Assembly (NCBI GenBank): GCA_036397995.1 | Contig: DASWHX010000100.1 | Span: forward strand, 1-16,585 | Direction of reading: 5' to 3' | From: DASWHX01 sp036397995 | GTDB taxonomy: Bacteria; Bacteroidota; Bacteroidia; Cytophagales; Cyclobacteriaceae | Length of the DNA: 16,585 nt | Shown here: piece after piece, positions 6,389-14,500 of the stretch | How positions within the stretch are numbered: position 1 is the first letter of the stretch | Layout: each line of letters opens with the position of its first letter | Notes under the pieces: generated by a model | The model's input: only the letters and a program-made list of their open reading frames with translations | The model's database searches: none | Told to the model about the DNA's origin: nothing | Made by a program: the position numbers and the translations under genes

Positions 6389-6670
6389 TCATAACCGGGT
6401 AAAAATATCATTCAAAACTTTATAGGAATCCCCTGTTTTACTCCAGACGATAAAAAACCTGACATTGGATTCCCTTATTGAGCCATCTGTGCCTTTTGTC
6501 TTTAAGTAGGACCTGCCACGCTGTAAAACATAGACGCCAAATTCTTCAATAGAATCAACTTCCAGTTTCCAGGAAACAGTGATATTCCTTTCCTTTAGCT
6601 GACCTAATGCATAGTTTACTATTGAAGAAATGCATATCAATATCAAGATGTTATAAACAACCCTCTCCAT
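6389..6670 (-). CDS. Small putative secreted protein
   Basis: A 93-residue protein on the minus strand with a hydrophobic N-terminal segment (about 5-22, ending NYALGQ) that looks like a signal peptide or anchor. A polar domain follows, with plausible strand pattern (SWKLEVDSIEEFGVYVL, then RFFIVWSKTGDSYKVL). No cysteine at a lipobox position and no family recognised. It is not a shadow, since no gene lies opposite. It sits 56 bases downstream of the decayed membrane-protein gene on the same strand, so it may be the surviving partner of that gene. Confidence 0.5.
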   Translation of the reverse strand: MERVVYNILILICISSIVNYALGQLKERNITVSWKLEVDSIEEFGVYVLQRGRSYLKTKGTDGSIRESNVRFFIVWSKTGDSYKVLNDIFTRL

Positions 6671-6726
6671 TATAGTAATTAAGTTTAAAGATTTGTTTCG
6701 TATTTGTCAAAATCCATTCGAGTTAA

Positions 6727-7156
6727 TTAAGGTTTAGTTTCATAATTAAGTTTCCACATAATATATACATAATATAGATCATAGATGAGCCATAAAAAAT
6801 AAACGGAAGCAAGCCAAGCCGACAATTTATCACTTACAGAAAGAACAAGGATTAATGCCAATAGTAAAATCCCGAAAGGAAAAATTATCATATAAAACCA
6901 CTTTAGTGAGCGATACTTGAAAATGATAAAATTTGAAAGGTCCGTTAATCACCATCACGGACGCTAACAATAAGATGGATGTTGAAAAAACGGGCTCTGT
7001 GTGAAATTGCCGGTAGGTAATAATTCCGAATAGTATAATAAACCGCACCAACAAAGTACCAGGCCTGAAGAGAAAGGGAATACTTAGGTCGTCTTAGATT
7101 ATCAAACCATTTCTTCCCACTCTTAGTATATGAAATAGCTTTTATAGTTATGGAGA
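6727..7156 (-). pseudogene. Frameshifted multi-pass membrane protein remnant
   Basis: Three minus-strand segments in different frames join into one hydrophobic protein. The first (around 7157-7090) contains YTKSGKKWFDNLR. The second (about 7093-6925) contains RPGTLLVRFIILFGIITYRQ and STSILLLASVMVINGPFKF. The third (about 6925-6727) contains RSLKWFYMIIFPFGILLLAL, then SAWLASVYFLWLIYDLYYVY, and ends NYETKP before TAA. The switches near 7090 and 6925 look like single-base indels. It would be a roughly 140-residue protein with about four membrane helices. I recognise no family, and chance hydrophobic frames in AT-rich DNA remain possible. Confidence 0.4.
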
Positions 7157-7303
7157 TTAATCAGAGGCTATCGTTTTAAGTAATGCGTACCAATCCATCT
7201 TTAGTTGTTTTATTTTCTTTTTAGAAACTTCCTTAGTCTCCACGCCAAATGAATAATTTTTCCAAGCCAGAAATGAATAACATGACTTAAATACTAATAC
7301 CAT
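7157..7303 (-). CDS. Possible 48-residue ORF, perhaps the 5' part of the broken gene
   Basis: ATG at 7303 to TAA at 7157 encodes a peptide with a lysine-rich middle (VETKEVSKKKIKQLK) and MDWYALLKTIASD at the end. It runs directly into the frameshifted membrane remnant, so it may be its original N-terminus, with a frameshift at about 7160. No family recognised. Confidence 0.25.
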   Translation of the reverse strand: MVLVFKSCYSFLAWKNYSFGVETKEVSKKKIKQLKMDWYALLKTIASD

Positions 7304-7361
7304 GATTAAGAATTACATCCTCATCGCCTGGAGAAACTTCACCAGGCATCGCACTTTCAGG
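7302..7361 (+). pseudogene. Relic of an ABC-transporter permease N-terminus
   Basis: Twenty codons read MIKNYILIAWRNFTRHRTFR, the characteristic opening of Bacteroidota MacB/FtsX-type permeases (usually M-[IL]-KN-[YF]-x-[KLI]-I-A-[WF]-RN-[LF]-x-[RK]-H-[RK]). The similarity stops abruptly: the next codons lack the first membrane helix, and the frame ends at 7433. This is a fragment left by deletion or rearrangement. Confidence 0.6.
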
Positions 7362-7670
7362 GTTGGCGTAAATAATGTTCGTTTGGCAACAACTATACCT
7401 AAGAAAAAGTACAGGAAATTGCGCTGGAAATAAAGCAGGCACAAAAAAGTCTGTTCTAAAGCGAACAAAGACGTCCGAAGATGGGAAAATATGGAAACCC
7501 TCAAAAGGAACTTAGCTGGGTCAGCTGACGACTTTTTGATTAGAATGGCCTTGCAGGGGATAGTTGCAGATAACCTTTGTTAAATCCTTTGAATCTCACT
7601 TCCTTTTAACCGATCATACAAAATTCTGTGAAATCCCTGAATCCCTTTAATTCTGTGATCCTAACTGCTC

Positions 7671-7703
7671 GGGGAAATAACGGGGTAAATTACCACCAAA
7701 GAT
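7671..7703 (+). pseudogene. mnmE: Decayed mnmE fragment, copy 3
   Basis: Read in frame this gives GEITG, a stop codon, ITTKD. It corresponds to the GEITGEITTED segment of copies 1 and 2, with one nonsense change. Neither the upstream nor the terminal CIGK part is left. The nucleotide match to copy 1 is clear across about 33 bases. It is the right-most and most decayed member, about 105 bp before the ABC locus, as expected for the oldest displaced 3' end. Confidence 0.6.
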
Positions 7704-7751
7704 TCCGGATGTACCATTTATAAATTTTCTTGAAAATTTTCTGAACGGTTT

Positions 7752-7784
7752 TTTGGCTTTTAGTGAAAATTTGTTCTATTGTTG
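7752..7784 (+). promoter_or_regulatory. Promoter of the ABC export locus
   Basis: TTTG at 7752-7755 and TATTGTTG at 7777-7784 are 21 bases apart. This fits the Bacteroidota -33/-7 arrangement (TTTG, 19-21 bases, TAnnTTTG), with one mismatch in the -7 box. The operator palindrome starts at the very next base, so a bound repressor would cover the transcription start. Confidence 0.5.
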
Positions 7785-7810
7785 TACTGTATTAGTATAA
7801 TAGTACAGTA
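7785..7810. promoter_or_regulatory. 26-bp imperfect palindrome, probable GntR operator
   Basis: TACTGTA at 7785-7791 and its exact complement TACAGTA at 7804-7810 flank a TA-rich centre that is itself largely symmetric; 22 of 26 positions agree with the reverse complement. The last A is the A of the ATG start. Autoregulation by the GntR/YtrA-type repressor encoded as third gene is the natural reading, since YtrA-type regulators repress their own ABC operons through palindromes at the promoter. Confidence 0.6.
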
Positions 7811-8640
7811 TGATTGACATAAAAAATCTTAATTTCAGCTATTCCAGGAAGCAGGAGGCCCTTTTTAATAACCTCTATTGCACCTTACCCAATGGCAGGA
7901 TAGTAGGTCTTTTGGGAAAAAATGGCGCCGGCAAAACCAGCCTTCTCAAAATAATGATTGGATTATTATATCCATTGGAGGGACAAGTGGAAGTAAACGG
8001 GTATGATCCGGCAAGCCGGAAGCCGGCCTTTTTGCAGGATGTCTATTTTGTTTCTGAAGAATTTCAGATTCCTGCCATTTCAATAAACGACTACGTTCGG
8101 GCAAATGCCGGATTCTATCCAAGATTTAATCGTGACCTATTCAACCAACTGGTATCTGATTTTGAATTGCCGGAAACCAGGAACATCACTAAATTTTCTT
8201 ATGGTCAGAAAAAGAAATTTCTGATTTCTTTTTCACTGGCCACAAAATGCCGGCTCCTGGTTCTTGATGAACCTACAAACGGACTGGATATTCCGTCCAA
8301 ATCAGTTTTCAGAAAAGTTCTTGCCGGATCCCTGGATGAAGAACAGCTGGTTATTATTTCAACTCACCAGGTAAAAGATGTAGAAAATCTGATTGACAGG
8401 ATACTATTGCTGGAAGATGGAAAGTTTATCATGCAAAAAGATCTATACGAAATTTCATCCCAATTGAATTTCACAACAAGTTCTACAGGTGAAGGTAGCG
8501 AAATTTTATATAGTGAAATGGTTCCGGGAGGATACAAGGTAATTACCCCCAAGGTCAACGGTGAAACTTCAGTTGATATTGAATTATTGTTTAATGCCAT
8601 CACTAAGGGCAACCAAAAAGTGCAAAAGTATGTCAGCTAA
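7810..8640 (+). CDS. YtrB-like ABC transporter ATP-binding protein
   Basis: A 276-residue ABC ATPase: Walker A GKNGAGKT (36-43), signature FSYGQKKK (129-136), Walker B LLVLDEP (149-155) and H-loop His186. The SYGQ signature in place of LSGGQ is typical of the YtrB/EcsA-like ATPases that pair with GntR-type regulators, and the usual Q-loop glutamine is not obvious (YFVSEEF). The last 60 residues form a short accessory domain. It should energise the permease encoded next, with which it overlaps by 11 bases. The ATG at 7810 lies inside the operator, so translation begins close to the transcript 5' end. First gene of the locus. Confidence 0.9.
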   Translation: MIDIKNLNFSYSRKQEALFNNLYCTLPNGRIVGLLGKNGAGKTSLLKIMIGLLYPLEGQVEVNGYDPASRKPAFLQDVYFVSEEFQIPAISINDYVRANAGFYPRFNRDLFNQLVSDFELPETRNITKFSYGQKKKFLISFSLATKCRLLVLDEPTNGLDIPSKSVFRKVLAGSLDEEQLVIISTHQVKDVENLIDRILLLEDGKFIMQKDLYEISSQLNFTTSSTGEGSEILYSEMVPGGYKVITPKVNGETSVDIELLFNAITKGNQKVQKYVS

Positions 8641-9424
8641 CGATACATTCAATATCAACCGTTTCCTGTTATTGTTCAAGCAGCATTATATCCACGGCAA
8701 CAAAATAATGTTGTATTCAGTAATTGCTTTTTGTGGAGCTGCCTTTCTTGTACTCTCCCTGGTTCAATTGGAAAATGAAACACCCCTACCCCTGGATACT
8801 GAAGTATTCATAACAGTCTTGGCCGGTTTAGTATCGGTTTTCGGAATTATTTTTGTTGGCCATGCATTTCCTGCATTTCGATCTAAGGAGACAGCGGCAA
8901 GTTATCTCACCTTACCGGCTTCAATATTTGAAAAATACCTTTTCGAACTAATCTATCGCGTTGGGGCAACCCTAATAGTCCTGCCAGTTCTATTCTGGAT
9001 CACCTTTCATTTTCATGGATACTTCTTTCAATTGTTTACCGATTTAACCTTTGAGCCGGTAAACATTTCTGAAATCAATAAATACTTGTCAATTGAAATT
9101 GATGAAGATAGTTGGATTCTCCTGATGGTAACATCTATGTCTTTGTTAGCCATTACTATACCATTTGCAGGAGCTGCTCACTTTGCAAAGCAACCAATGG
9201 TTAAGACTCTATTTACAGTTGGCATACTGGTTTTGTTTTTTGTTCTACTCATTTACTTCGTTTTTGTTGAGCTGGCCCTTGAGAATTATCATCCCAATGA
9301 GTCTATGTTTCTCATTCCGACAAATGAATCCGGGGCTTTCAAGTTTTTATCCACCGTTTTTGTCGCCACAAATGTTTTTATGTTGGTCATTGCCTATTTG
9401 AAGTTAAAGGAAAAGGAGGTTTAG
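8630..9424 (+). CDS. ABC transporter permease of the YtrBC-like module
   Basis: A membrane protein of 264 residues from the ATG at 8630. An open frame extends back to 8561, but that part is the antiframe of the ATPase gene, so the ATG overlapping its end is preferred. Six hydrophobic segments are visible, among them MLYSVIAFCGAAFLVLSLV, VFITVLAGLVSVFGIIFVGH, ATLIVLPVLFWITFHF, WILLMVTSMSLLAITIPF, LFTVGILVLFFVLLIYFVFV and FVATNVFMLVIAYLKL. A short loop with FRSKETAASYLTLPAS between helices 2 and 3 is of the type seen in bacterial ABC-2-like permeases where the ATPase docks. The substrate is unknown. It ends one base before the gntR start, and its last codons carry that gene's Shine-Dalgarno site. 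Confidence 0.82.
   Translation: MSANDTFNINRFLLLFKQHYIHGNKIMLYSVIAFCGAAFLVLSLVQLENETPLPLDTEVFITVLAGLVSVFGIIFVGHAFPAFRSKETAASYLTLPASIFEKYLFELIYRVGATLIVLPVLFWITFHFHGYFFQLFTDLTFEPVNISEINKYLSIEIDEDSWILLMVTSMSLLAITIPFAGAAHFAKQPMVKTLFTVGILVLFFVLLIYFVFVELALENYHPNESMFLIPTNESGAFKFLSTVFVATNVFMLVIAYLKLKEKEV
9414..9419 (+). promoter_or_regulatory. Strong Shine-Dalgarno site for the gntR gene
   Basis: AGGAGG, six bases before ATG 9426, inside the end of the permease gene. Such a perfect site is unusual here, where the other starts have none. It supports ATG 9426 and may ensure steady repressor synthesis within the operon. Confidence 0.6.
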
Positions 9425-9425
9425 G

Positions 9426-9791
9426 ATGGAGTTTCAAAATGGTAAGAGCATTTTTCTTCAAATAGCGGACACTATTACTGACAAAGTTATCAGCGGAGAA
9501 TTCCAGGCCGGCACTAAAATTCCTTCTGTCAGAGAACTTGCAGCAGAAATGGGCGTAAATCCAAATACAATAATGAGAACATATAGTGAACTGCAATCCA
9601 TGCAAATTATTGAAAACAAAAGGGGCATTGGGTATTTTGTAAATCCTGAAGCTCCCAGGATTATCCTGGAAAACAAGAGGCAGGAATTTTTTGAAAAAAT
9701 ACTTCCTGAGTTTGTCCGTCATGCAGAAGTATTGGGAATACCCTCTAATGATCTTAAAAAGCACATTGAAAATTTTAATTCAGCAAAATGA
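9426..9791 (+). CDS. GntR-family repressor, YtrA subfamily
   Basis: A 121-residue regulator. The winged helix-turn-helix is at about 8-72: IFLQIADTITDKVISGEF, then PSVRELAAEMGVNPNTIMRT, YSELQSMQ and the wing KRGIGYFV. The C-terminal part is only about 45 residues, as in the YtrA subfamily, which lacks a large ligand-binding domain and usually controls the adjacent ABC transporter genes. It probably binds the 7785-7810 palindrome. What relieves repression is not visible; cell-envelope stress or peptide antibiotics are the usual inducers of such systems. It overlaps the next gene by four bases (ATGA), which points to translational coupling. Confidence 0.9.
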   Translation: MEFQNGKSIFLQIADTITDKVISGEFQAGTKIPSVRELAAEMGVNPNTIMRTYSELQSMQIIENKRGIGYFVNPEAPRIILENKRQEFFEKILPEFVRHAEVLGIPSNDLKKHIENFNSAK

Positions 9792-10504
9792 AATTTAGCA
9801 ATAGACTATTGATTGGATTCGTTGGATTCGTACTAATCTACATGATTGTTGCTTTTACCGAGCTGCGACTTAAAGGTGATAATGAAAATCTCCTAAGTGA
9901 GAATACTATATCTGAAACGATGCCACTGGGAAATTACAAATATTTGATTATCTCGGATTTGAACAGAATGATTTCCGTGAGATCATCCCGTACTCCAGGG
10001 GTTGAAATAAAAAGCATGAAAGGTGGACTGCTATCAAGTCTCAAATACAGGATTGCAGGCGACACCCTGGCTCTTACCGGACTTGAGGCAGAGGGCATCA
10101 GGTATGAGGTTTGCATTTTTGTTCCGGAAACCGGATTCAACCAAATAGAAATCCAAAACACGAATATCACCCTGGAGAATCTTAATCTTTCTGAAATTAC
10201 TGTCAGGCAGATTAATGCAAATGTATCCCTTGCACCTGATGTAGATATCAGCAAGATTTTTATAAAGGCTTCAGAGAATTCCAACTTTACCTCCAGGGAG
10301 GCGCAAATAGATACGATTTCAGTGAATCTACAGTCGTCGTATGCTTACTTGTATTTTCGTGAAGCTTTGAAAGCGGATAACAAACAGGTCTATCGAATTG
10401 AGGGGTCGTTGACGAATTCTTCTCGTCTTATTATGTATGGCTCCGGTGAAATATATATAAAAAAGGATGCAACCAGCTCAATAAGCTGGATAGAAGTCAA
10501 CTAA
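9788..10504 (+). CDS. Membrane-anchored GIN-domain-like protein
   Basis: A 238-residue protein with one N-terminal hydrophobic segment (about 8-23, LIGFVGFVLIYMIVAF) and a long periplasmic part of repeated short beta strands (IEIQNTNITLENLNLSEITV, VNLQSSYAYLYF, SLTNSSRLIMYGSGEIYI). This right-handed beta layout resembles the DUF2807/GIN 'head' domain of Bacteroidota, which is often encoded next to GntR or PspC genes and ABC modules. No enzyme motif. The start overlaps the gntR stop by four bases. A sensor or scaffold role for the transporter is only a guess from position. Confidence 0.6.
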   Translation: MKFSNRLLIGFVGFVLIYMIVAFTELRLKGDNENLLSENTISETMPLGNYKYLIISDLNRMISVRSSRTPGVEIKSMKGGLLSSLKYRIAGDTLALTGLEAEGIRYEVCIFVPETGFNQIEIQNTNITLENLNLSEITVRQINANVSLAPDVDISKIFIKASENSNFTSREAQIDTISVNLQSSYAYLYFREALKADNKQVYRIEGSLTNSSRLIMYGSGEIYIKKDATSSISWIEVN

Positions 10505-10616
10505 GTTCAAGGACCAAAATTTGAATCAAAGTGTAACAAAATTGATAAAAACAAGCTCTTAGATAAACCATGTCCAGTTTTATTAAAAGACATTCCAATC
10601 CAAGTTCCTTCGATTC

Positions 10617-11507
10617 ATGCAAATAGAAATTAAAGGACTTTCAAAAGTTTATCCTAACGGACATGCTGCTATCCGGGATATTAATCTTAGCATCGGGAGC
10701 GGAATGTTCGGATTGTTGGGACCAAACGGTGCCGGAAAGTCGAGCCTTATGCGGATCCTGGTGACTTTGCAGCGCTCAACAGAAGGGTCAGTTCACATGG
10801 ATGGAATGGAAATCGATGCAAACCGCAATGCAATTCGGGAACAAATCGGCTATCTCCCGCAGGATTTCACCTACTTCTCCAAATTAAGAACCTGGGAGTT
10901 CCTGGATTATTCTGCCAGGCTTGGCTCGCGCATGGGCAAAAAAGAAAGATTGAAAGAAGTTGATCGCCTGCTGGAGTTAGTTGGTTTGCTCGAGGTTAGG
11001 GAACGAATGGCCAATAAGCTTTCAGGTGGAATGAAACGAAGGCTTGGAATTGCCCAGGCATTAATCGGGAAGCCCAGGCTTCTTGTTATCGATGAACCAA
11101 CAACTGGGTTGGATCCCGAAGAACGAATCCGGTTCAGAAACATTCTTTCAGACTTGAGTCAGCAGGATGTAACTATAATTCTTTCCACACACATTGTTGG
11201 AGATATAAGCAGTACATGTCAGAGTATGGCAATGCTGCACAAAGGTGAACTTGCGTATTATGGATCGCCTGAAGGGATGATAAGCCAGGTACGCGGGCAC
11301 GTTTGGGAGGTCACAGTAGATGACCAGGAATTTCATCAATTAAAAAATAAGTTCCCGGTAATCTCAACAGTTCCATCGGGAATTAGCTGGGAGACACAAT
11401 TGATCGCCCTGGAAAAACCGCACCCTGATGCAGTCTCCATTAATCCAAACCTGGAGCATGCATATGTTTTTTTTATGGAGAACAAATTAGGTATCTCACT
11501 GGTATGA
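10617..11507 (+). CDS. ABC transporter ATP-binding protein, second module
   Basis: A 296-residue ATPase with complete motifs: Walker A GPNGAGKS (35-42), Q-loop Gln82, signature LSGGMK (135-140), Walker B LLVIDEP (155-161) and H-loop His192. A C-terminal extension of about 85 residues (HVWEVTVDDQEFHQL and following) is common in ATPases paired with large ABC-2 permeases. It overlaps the start of the permease-peptidase gene by four bases, so the two are partners. A 112-bp gap with no obvious promoter separates it from the upstream gene; read-through from the first module is likely. Confidence 0.92.
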   Translation: MQIEIKGLSKVYPNGHAAIRDINLSIGSGMFGLLGPNGAGKSSLMRILVTLQRSTEGSVHMDGMEIDANRNAIREQIGYLPQDFTYFSKLRTWEFLDYSARLGSRMGKKERLKEVDRLLELVGLLEVRERMANKLSGGMKRRLGIAQALIGKPRLLVIDEPTTGLDPEERIRFRNILSDLSQQDVTIILSTHIVGDISSTCQSMAMLHKGELAYYGSPEGMISQVRGHVWEVTVDDQEFHQLKNKFPVISTVPSGISWETQLIALEKPHPDAVSINPNLEHAYVFFMENKLGISLV

Positions 11508-14500
11508 TTTCACTGCGGAACATACTCACCATATCCAAATATGAATCCAGGGTACTATGGCGCAACTGGTTTTTCAGAATTTTTGCACTAGCTGCACTTT
11601 TCTTCCTCACAATATTCAATATTGCCGGCTTCTCTCCTGTCGGTGACAACCGCTGGTGGATGATTTCGAATGCCTGGGGTATTCCATATGCCAGCATGAT
11701 CATTCTGAGCATTGGTCAGTCTGCAGCCGTTATTTTTCTGGCAACCGGCTTAATAAAAAAAGACAAGAAGCTTGACACAAACGAAGTATTTATGGTGCGC
11801 GCTATTTCCAATACTGACCATGTGTTCGGCAAGGCTTTGGCGCTATTAAAGTTATTCCTAACACTAAATATCGTGATTCTTTGCATTGGTCTTACAATAA
11901 ATATTATTAACCCGGATGCCCGGTTCAATCCGTTGGCATATCTGATCTATCCTCTATTGACCAGTGTGCCAAGTATCATTTTCGTAACGGGGCTCGCATT
12001 TCTATTAGTAACTGTTTTGAGAAATCAACCAATAAGCATTGTATTGTTGGTGGGAATGTCAGGGATTATCCTGATTTACTTCTTTGATAAATATTCGAAC
12101 ATTTTTGATTATATGGCATTCAGGTTTTCGCTGATGGCATCCGATATGGTAGGTTTTAATAATGTAAAGATGATTATCATGCAGCGATCATTTTACCTGG
12201 TCGCCGGTATTACCTGCCTGTTTGCAACCTCCTTGTTTCTCCAAAGACTTCACAATTCACGAAAGAACAGAATTGTAACAATCATTTTAACTCTTCTACT
12301 TGTTGCTGGTTCATCGTTCATCATGAGGAATTTGTGGAAGGCGCACATCAACACCATTAACTTTCGCAAAAACCTTATCGCTATTAATGACAAGTGGATC
12401 GATATCCTCAATATTGATATCGAATCTAATGCAATCGAAATGGAGCACTTTGACGGCAAAATCAAAGCCTCTTCGAGATTGCAAGTACGGAATTCAAATT
12501 CTGAACCAATAAACCAAATCTACTTCACCTTAAACCCCGGCCTTGAAATTGAAGAAGTTGTCTTAAATGGTTCACCCATTGAATTTAGCCGAGAATTACA
12601 AATAATTTCCTTTACAATTGAGCGCGGACTCAAAGTTGGCGAGCCGGCGGCGATAATAATCAAATACAAAGGAATTATTCTTGATGATGTGGCTCACCTG
12701 GATGTGGATCAGAAGCGGTACGACCGGATCCAGGATTATTTTGTATACTCGGTTCACAAACAGTTTGCATTTCTCAGCAAGGATTATGCCCTCTTTACAA
12801 AAGATGTTTTATGGTATCCGGATACCCAAATCGGGTTTTCGCGGAAATCGCCGGTGAAAGAGAGAAAATCATTTATCAATTTTGAACTCGATGTGAAGGT
12901 AACAGGGAACAATGTTGCAGTTTCCCAGGGAATTTTGCAAAAGACAGCGGAAGGTCATTTTCAATTCAGGCCGGAATATCCTTTGCCACAAATTTCATTG
13001 GCAATTGGTTCCTACGAAACCAAGGAACTTGAAGTTGACAGCATACGGTATATTATATACCATTTTCCCGGCAATGACTTCTTCATGAAGAATTTTAACC
13101 AACTACAGGATACACTTAGTTTGCTAATAACAGATTTGGTTAATGAATATGAATTTGATCAGCAAATAAAATATCCATTCCCCAGACTGCAATTTGTAGA
13201 GGTTCCAGTTCAGTTCAGTGCTTTCGACAAAATTTACGAAGGTCACCAGGCTTACGTTCAACCCGAAATGATCCTCTATCCTGAAGAAGGTGGCAGTGTC
13301 CGCGCATTTGACTTCATCAGGCAAATGGAAAATATGGATGAGCAGGCAAGGGAAGAAAACCTGGTTCTTAGTGAAAAAGAAAAGCAGGCAAATGTTTTCA
13401 AAGACATGGTTAAAAGGGTTTTCACCAAACAAATCTCTGATCAATACTTCTATGATGGCCGCGAATCCGATGATCCCAATTACTCTTTGTTTGCAAACCT
13501 ATACGCATATAATTCAGGCATAACCAGTACCGAATGGCCGCTTTTTAATAAAAGTATTGCCCATTATCTCAACAACGAAAGCCCCGCAATCAACGACTAT
13601 TCCAGGAATATCAATGGCACTTCTTTTACAGAAGAGTGCAATGCAATGATGAGGGAAGCAACTATAATGGAAATCCTGACTGAAGAAACTGACTACAACA
13701 AAATTCAGAAATCTGTATCACTCAAAGGGGACTACCTGTTTTCCCTAATGAGTCAGCTTATTGGAGAAAAGACTTTCAAGGATTTTGTTTATGATTGGAT
13801 TGGTAAACATCCGCATTCGCTAACCAGCTTTTCTGATTTCAGCGCTGAAATAAAGAAGGAGTTTGAATTGGATATAAATCCAATAATCCGGCAGGTCTAT
13901 TTCACAACAGATCAACCTTCGTTTGAAATTAGCAATACCAGGGAAGTGGAGCTGCTGGATGGCGACCGTACTCGTTATCAAATCCTGTTTGATATTACAA
14001 ACACCGCGCAAGTTGATGGAATTGTGAAAATAAACTTTCGCTATTGGGAGGAAAACGAGATACCGTTTTATGGAGAACAGGTAGAAAGTGAAGATGATGA
14101 TCTGGAAGGCTATTATTCAGTAATCAAAAAAAAACAGTCCAAACAATTCGGATTCCTGTTGGACAATCCTCCGGATATGATTTCCATAAATACCCTGATT
14201 TCGCAGAATATTCCTTCGATTGTCGGCATTAATCCGGGCAAATTCAATCGCCAGGAAAATTATACCCCTTTTGTCGGAGATCGAATTGTTGATTTTGTAA
14301 CCTCATCGGCGCAATATGAGGTTATCGTCGACAATGAAGATACCGGATTTTCAACTTTCAGCCCTATCAAGGAAACCTACCTGCAGCAATTCCTGGAGAG
14401 CAGGTATCCAAAGAACCAAAAATATTATGGTAGCTGGCGACGCTCCTATTCAAAGTGGCTGGCCACAACTGGATCAGGATTTTACGGAAACTATATTCGA

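Larger units (their letters stand above)
6671..7809. other. Decayed region without an intact gene
   Basis: This 1.1-kb stretch has only broken or marginal reading frames: a frameshifted minus-strand membrane protein, a 48-codon minus-strand ORF, a plus-strand permease relic, repeated AATTCTGTGA/AATCCCTGAATCCC words (7622-7657), and a decayed mnmE fragment. It ends with the promoter and operator of the ABC locus. A plus-strand open frame at about 7445-7582 (containing RRWENMETLKRNLAG) resembles coding sequence but lacks a good start and I recognise nothing in it. Confidence 0.5.

Noticed and set aside
7313..7504. Minus-strand 63-codon ORF opposite the permease relic
   Set aside because: It overlaps the recognisable plus-strand permease start in antisense and its hydrophobic content mirrors lysine-rich plus-strand codons.
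7622..7657. Repeated AATTCTGTGA/AATCCCTGAATCCC words as a CRISPR array
   Set aside because: Only two irregular, adjacent repeats without spacers of equal length; they resemble common intergenic repeat words.
8561..8629. Longer start for the YtrBC-like permease
   Set aside because: The extra 23 codons are fully inside the ATPase gene in another frame and lack membrane-protein character; ATG 8630 gives a normal short overlap.
9387..9764. Minus-strand 125-codon ORF across gntR
   Set aside because: It is antisense to the well-supported GntR repressor and has no family features.
13124..13444. Minus-strand ORF of 106 codons inside the permease-peptidase gene
   Set aside because: It is a shadow of the 1111-residue gene without recognisable motifs.
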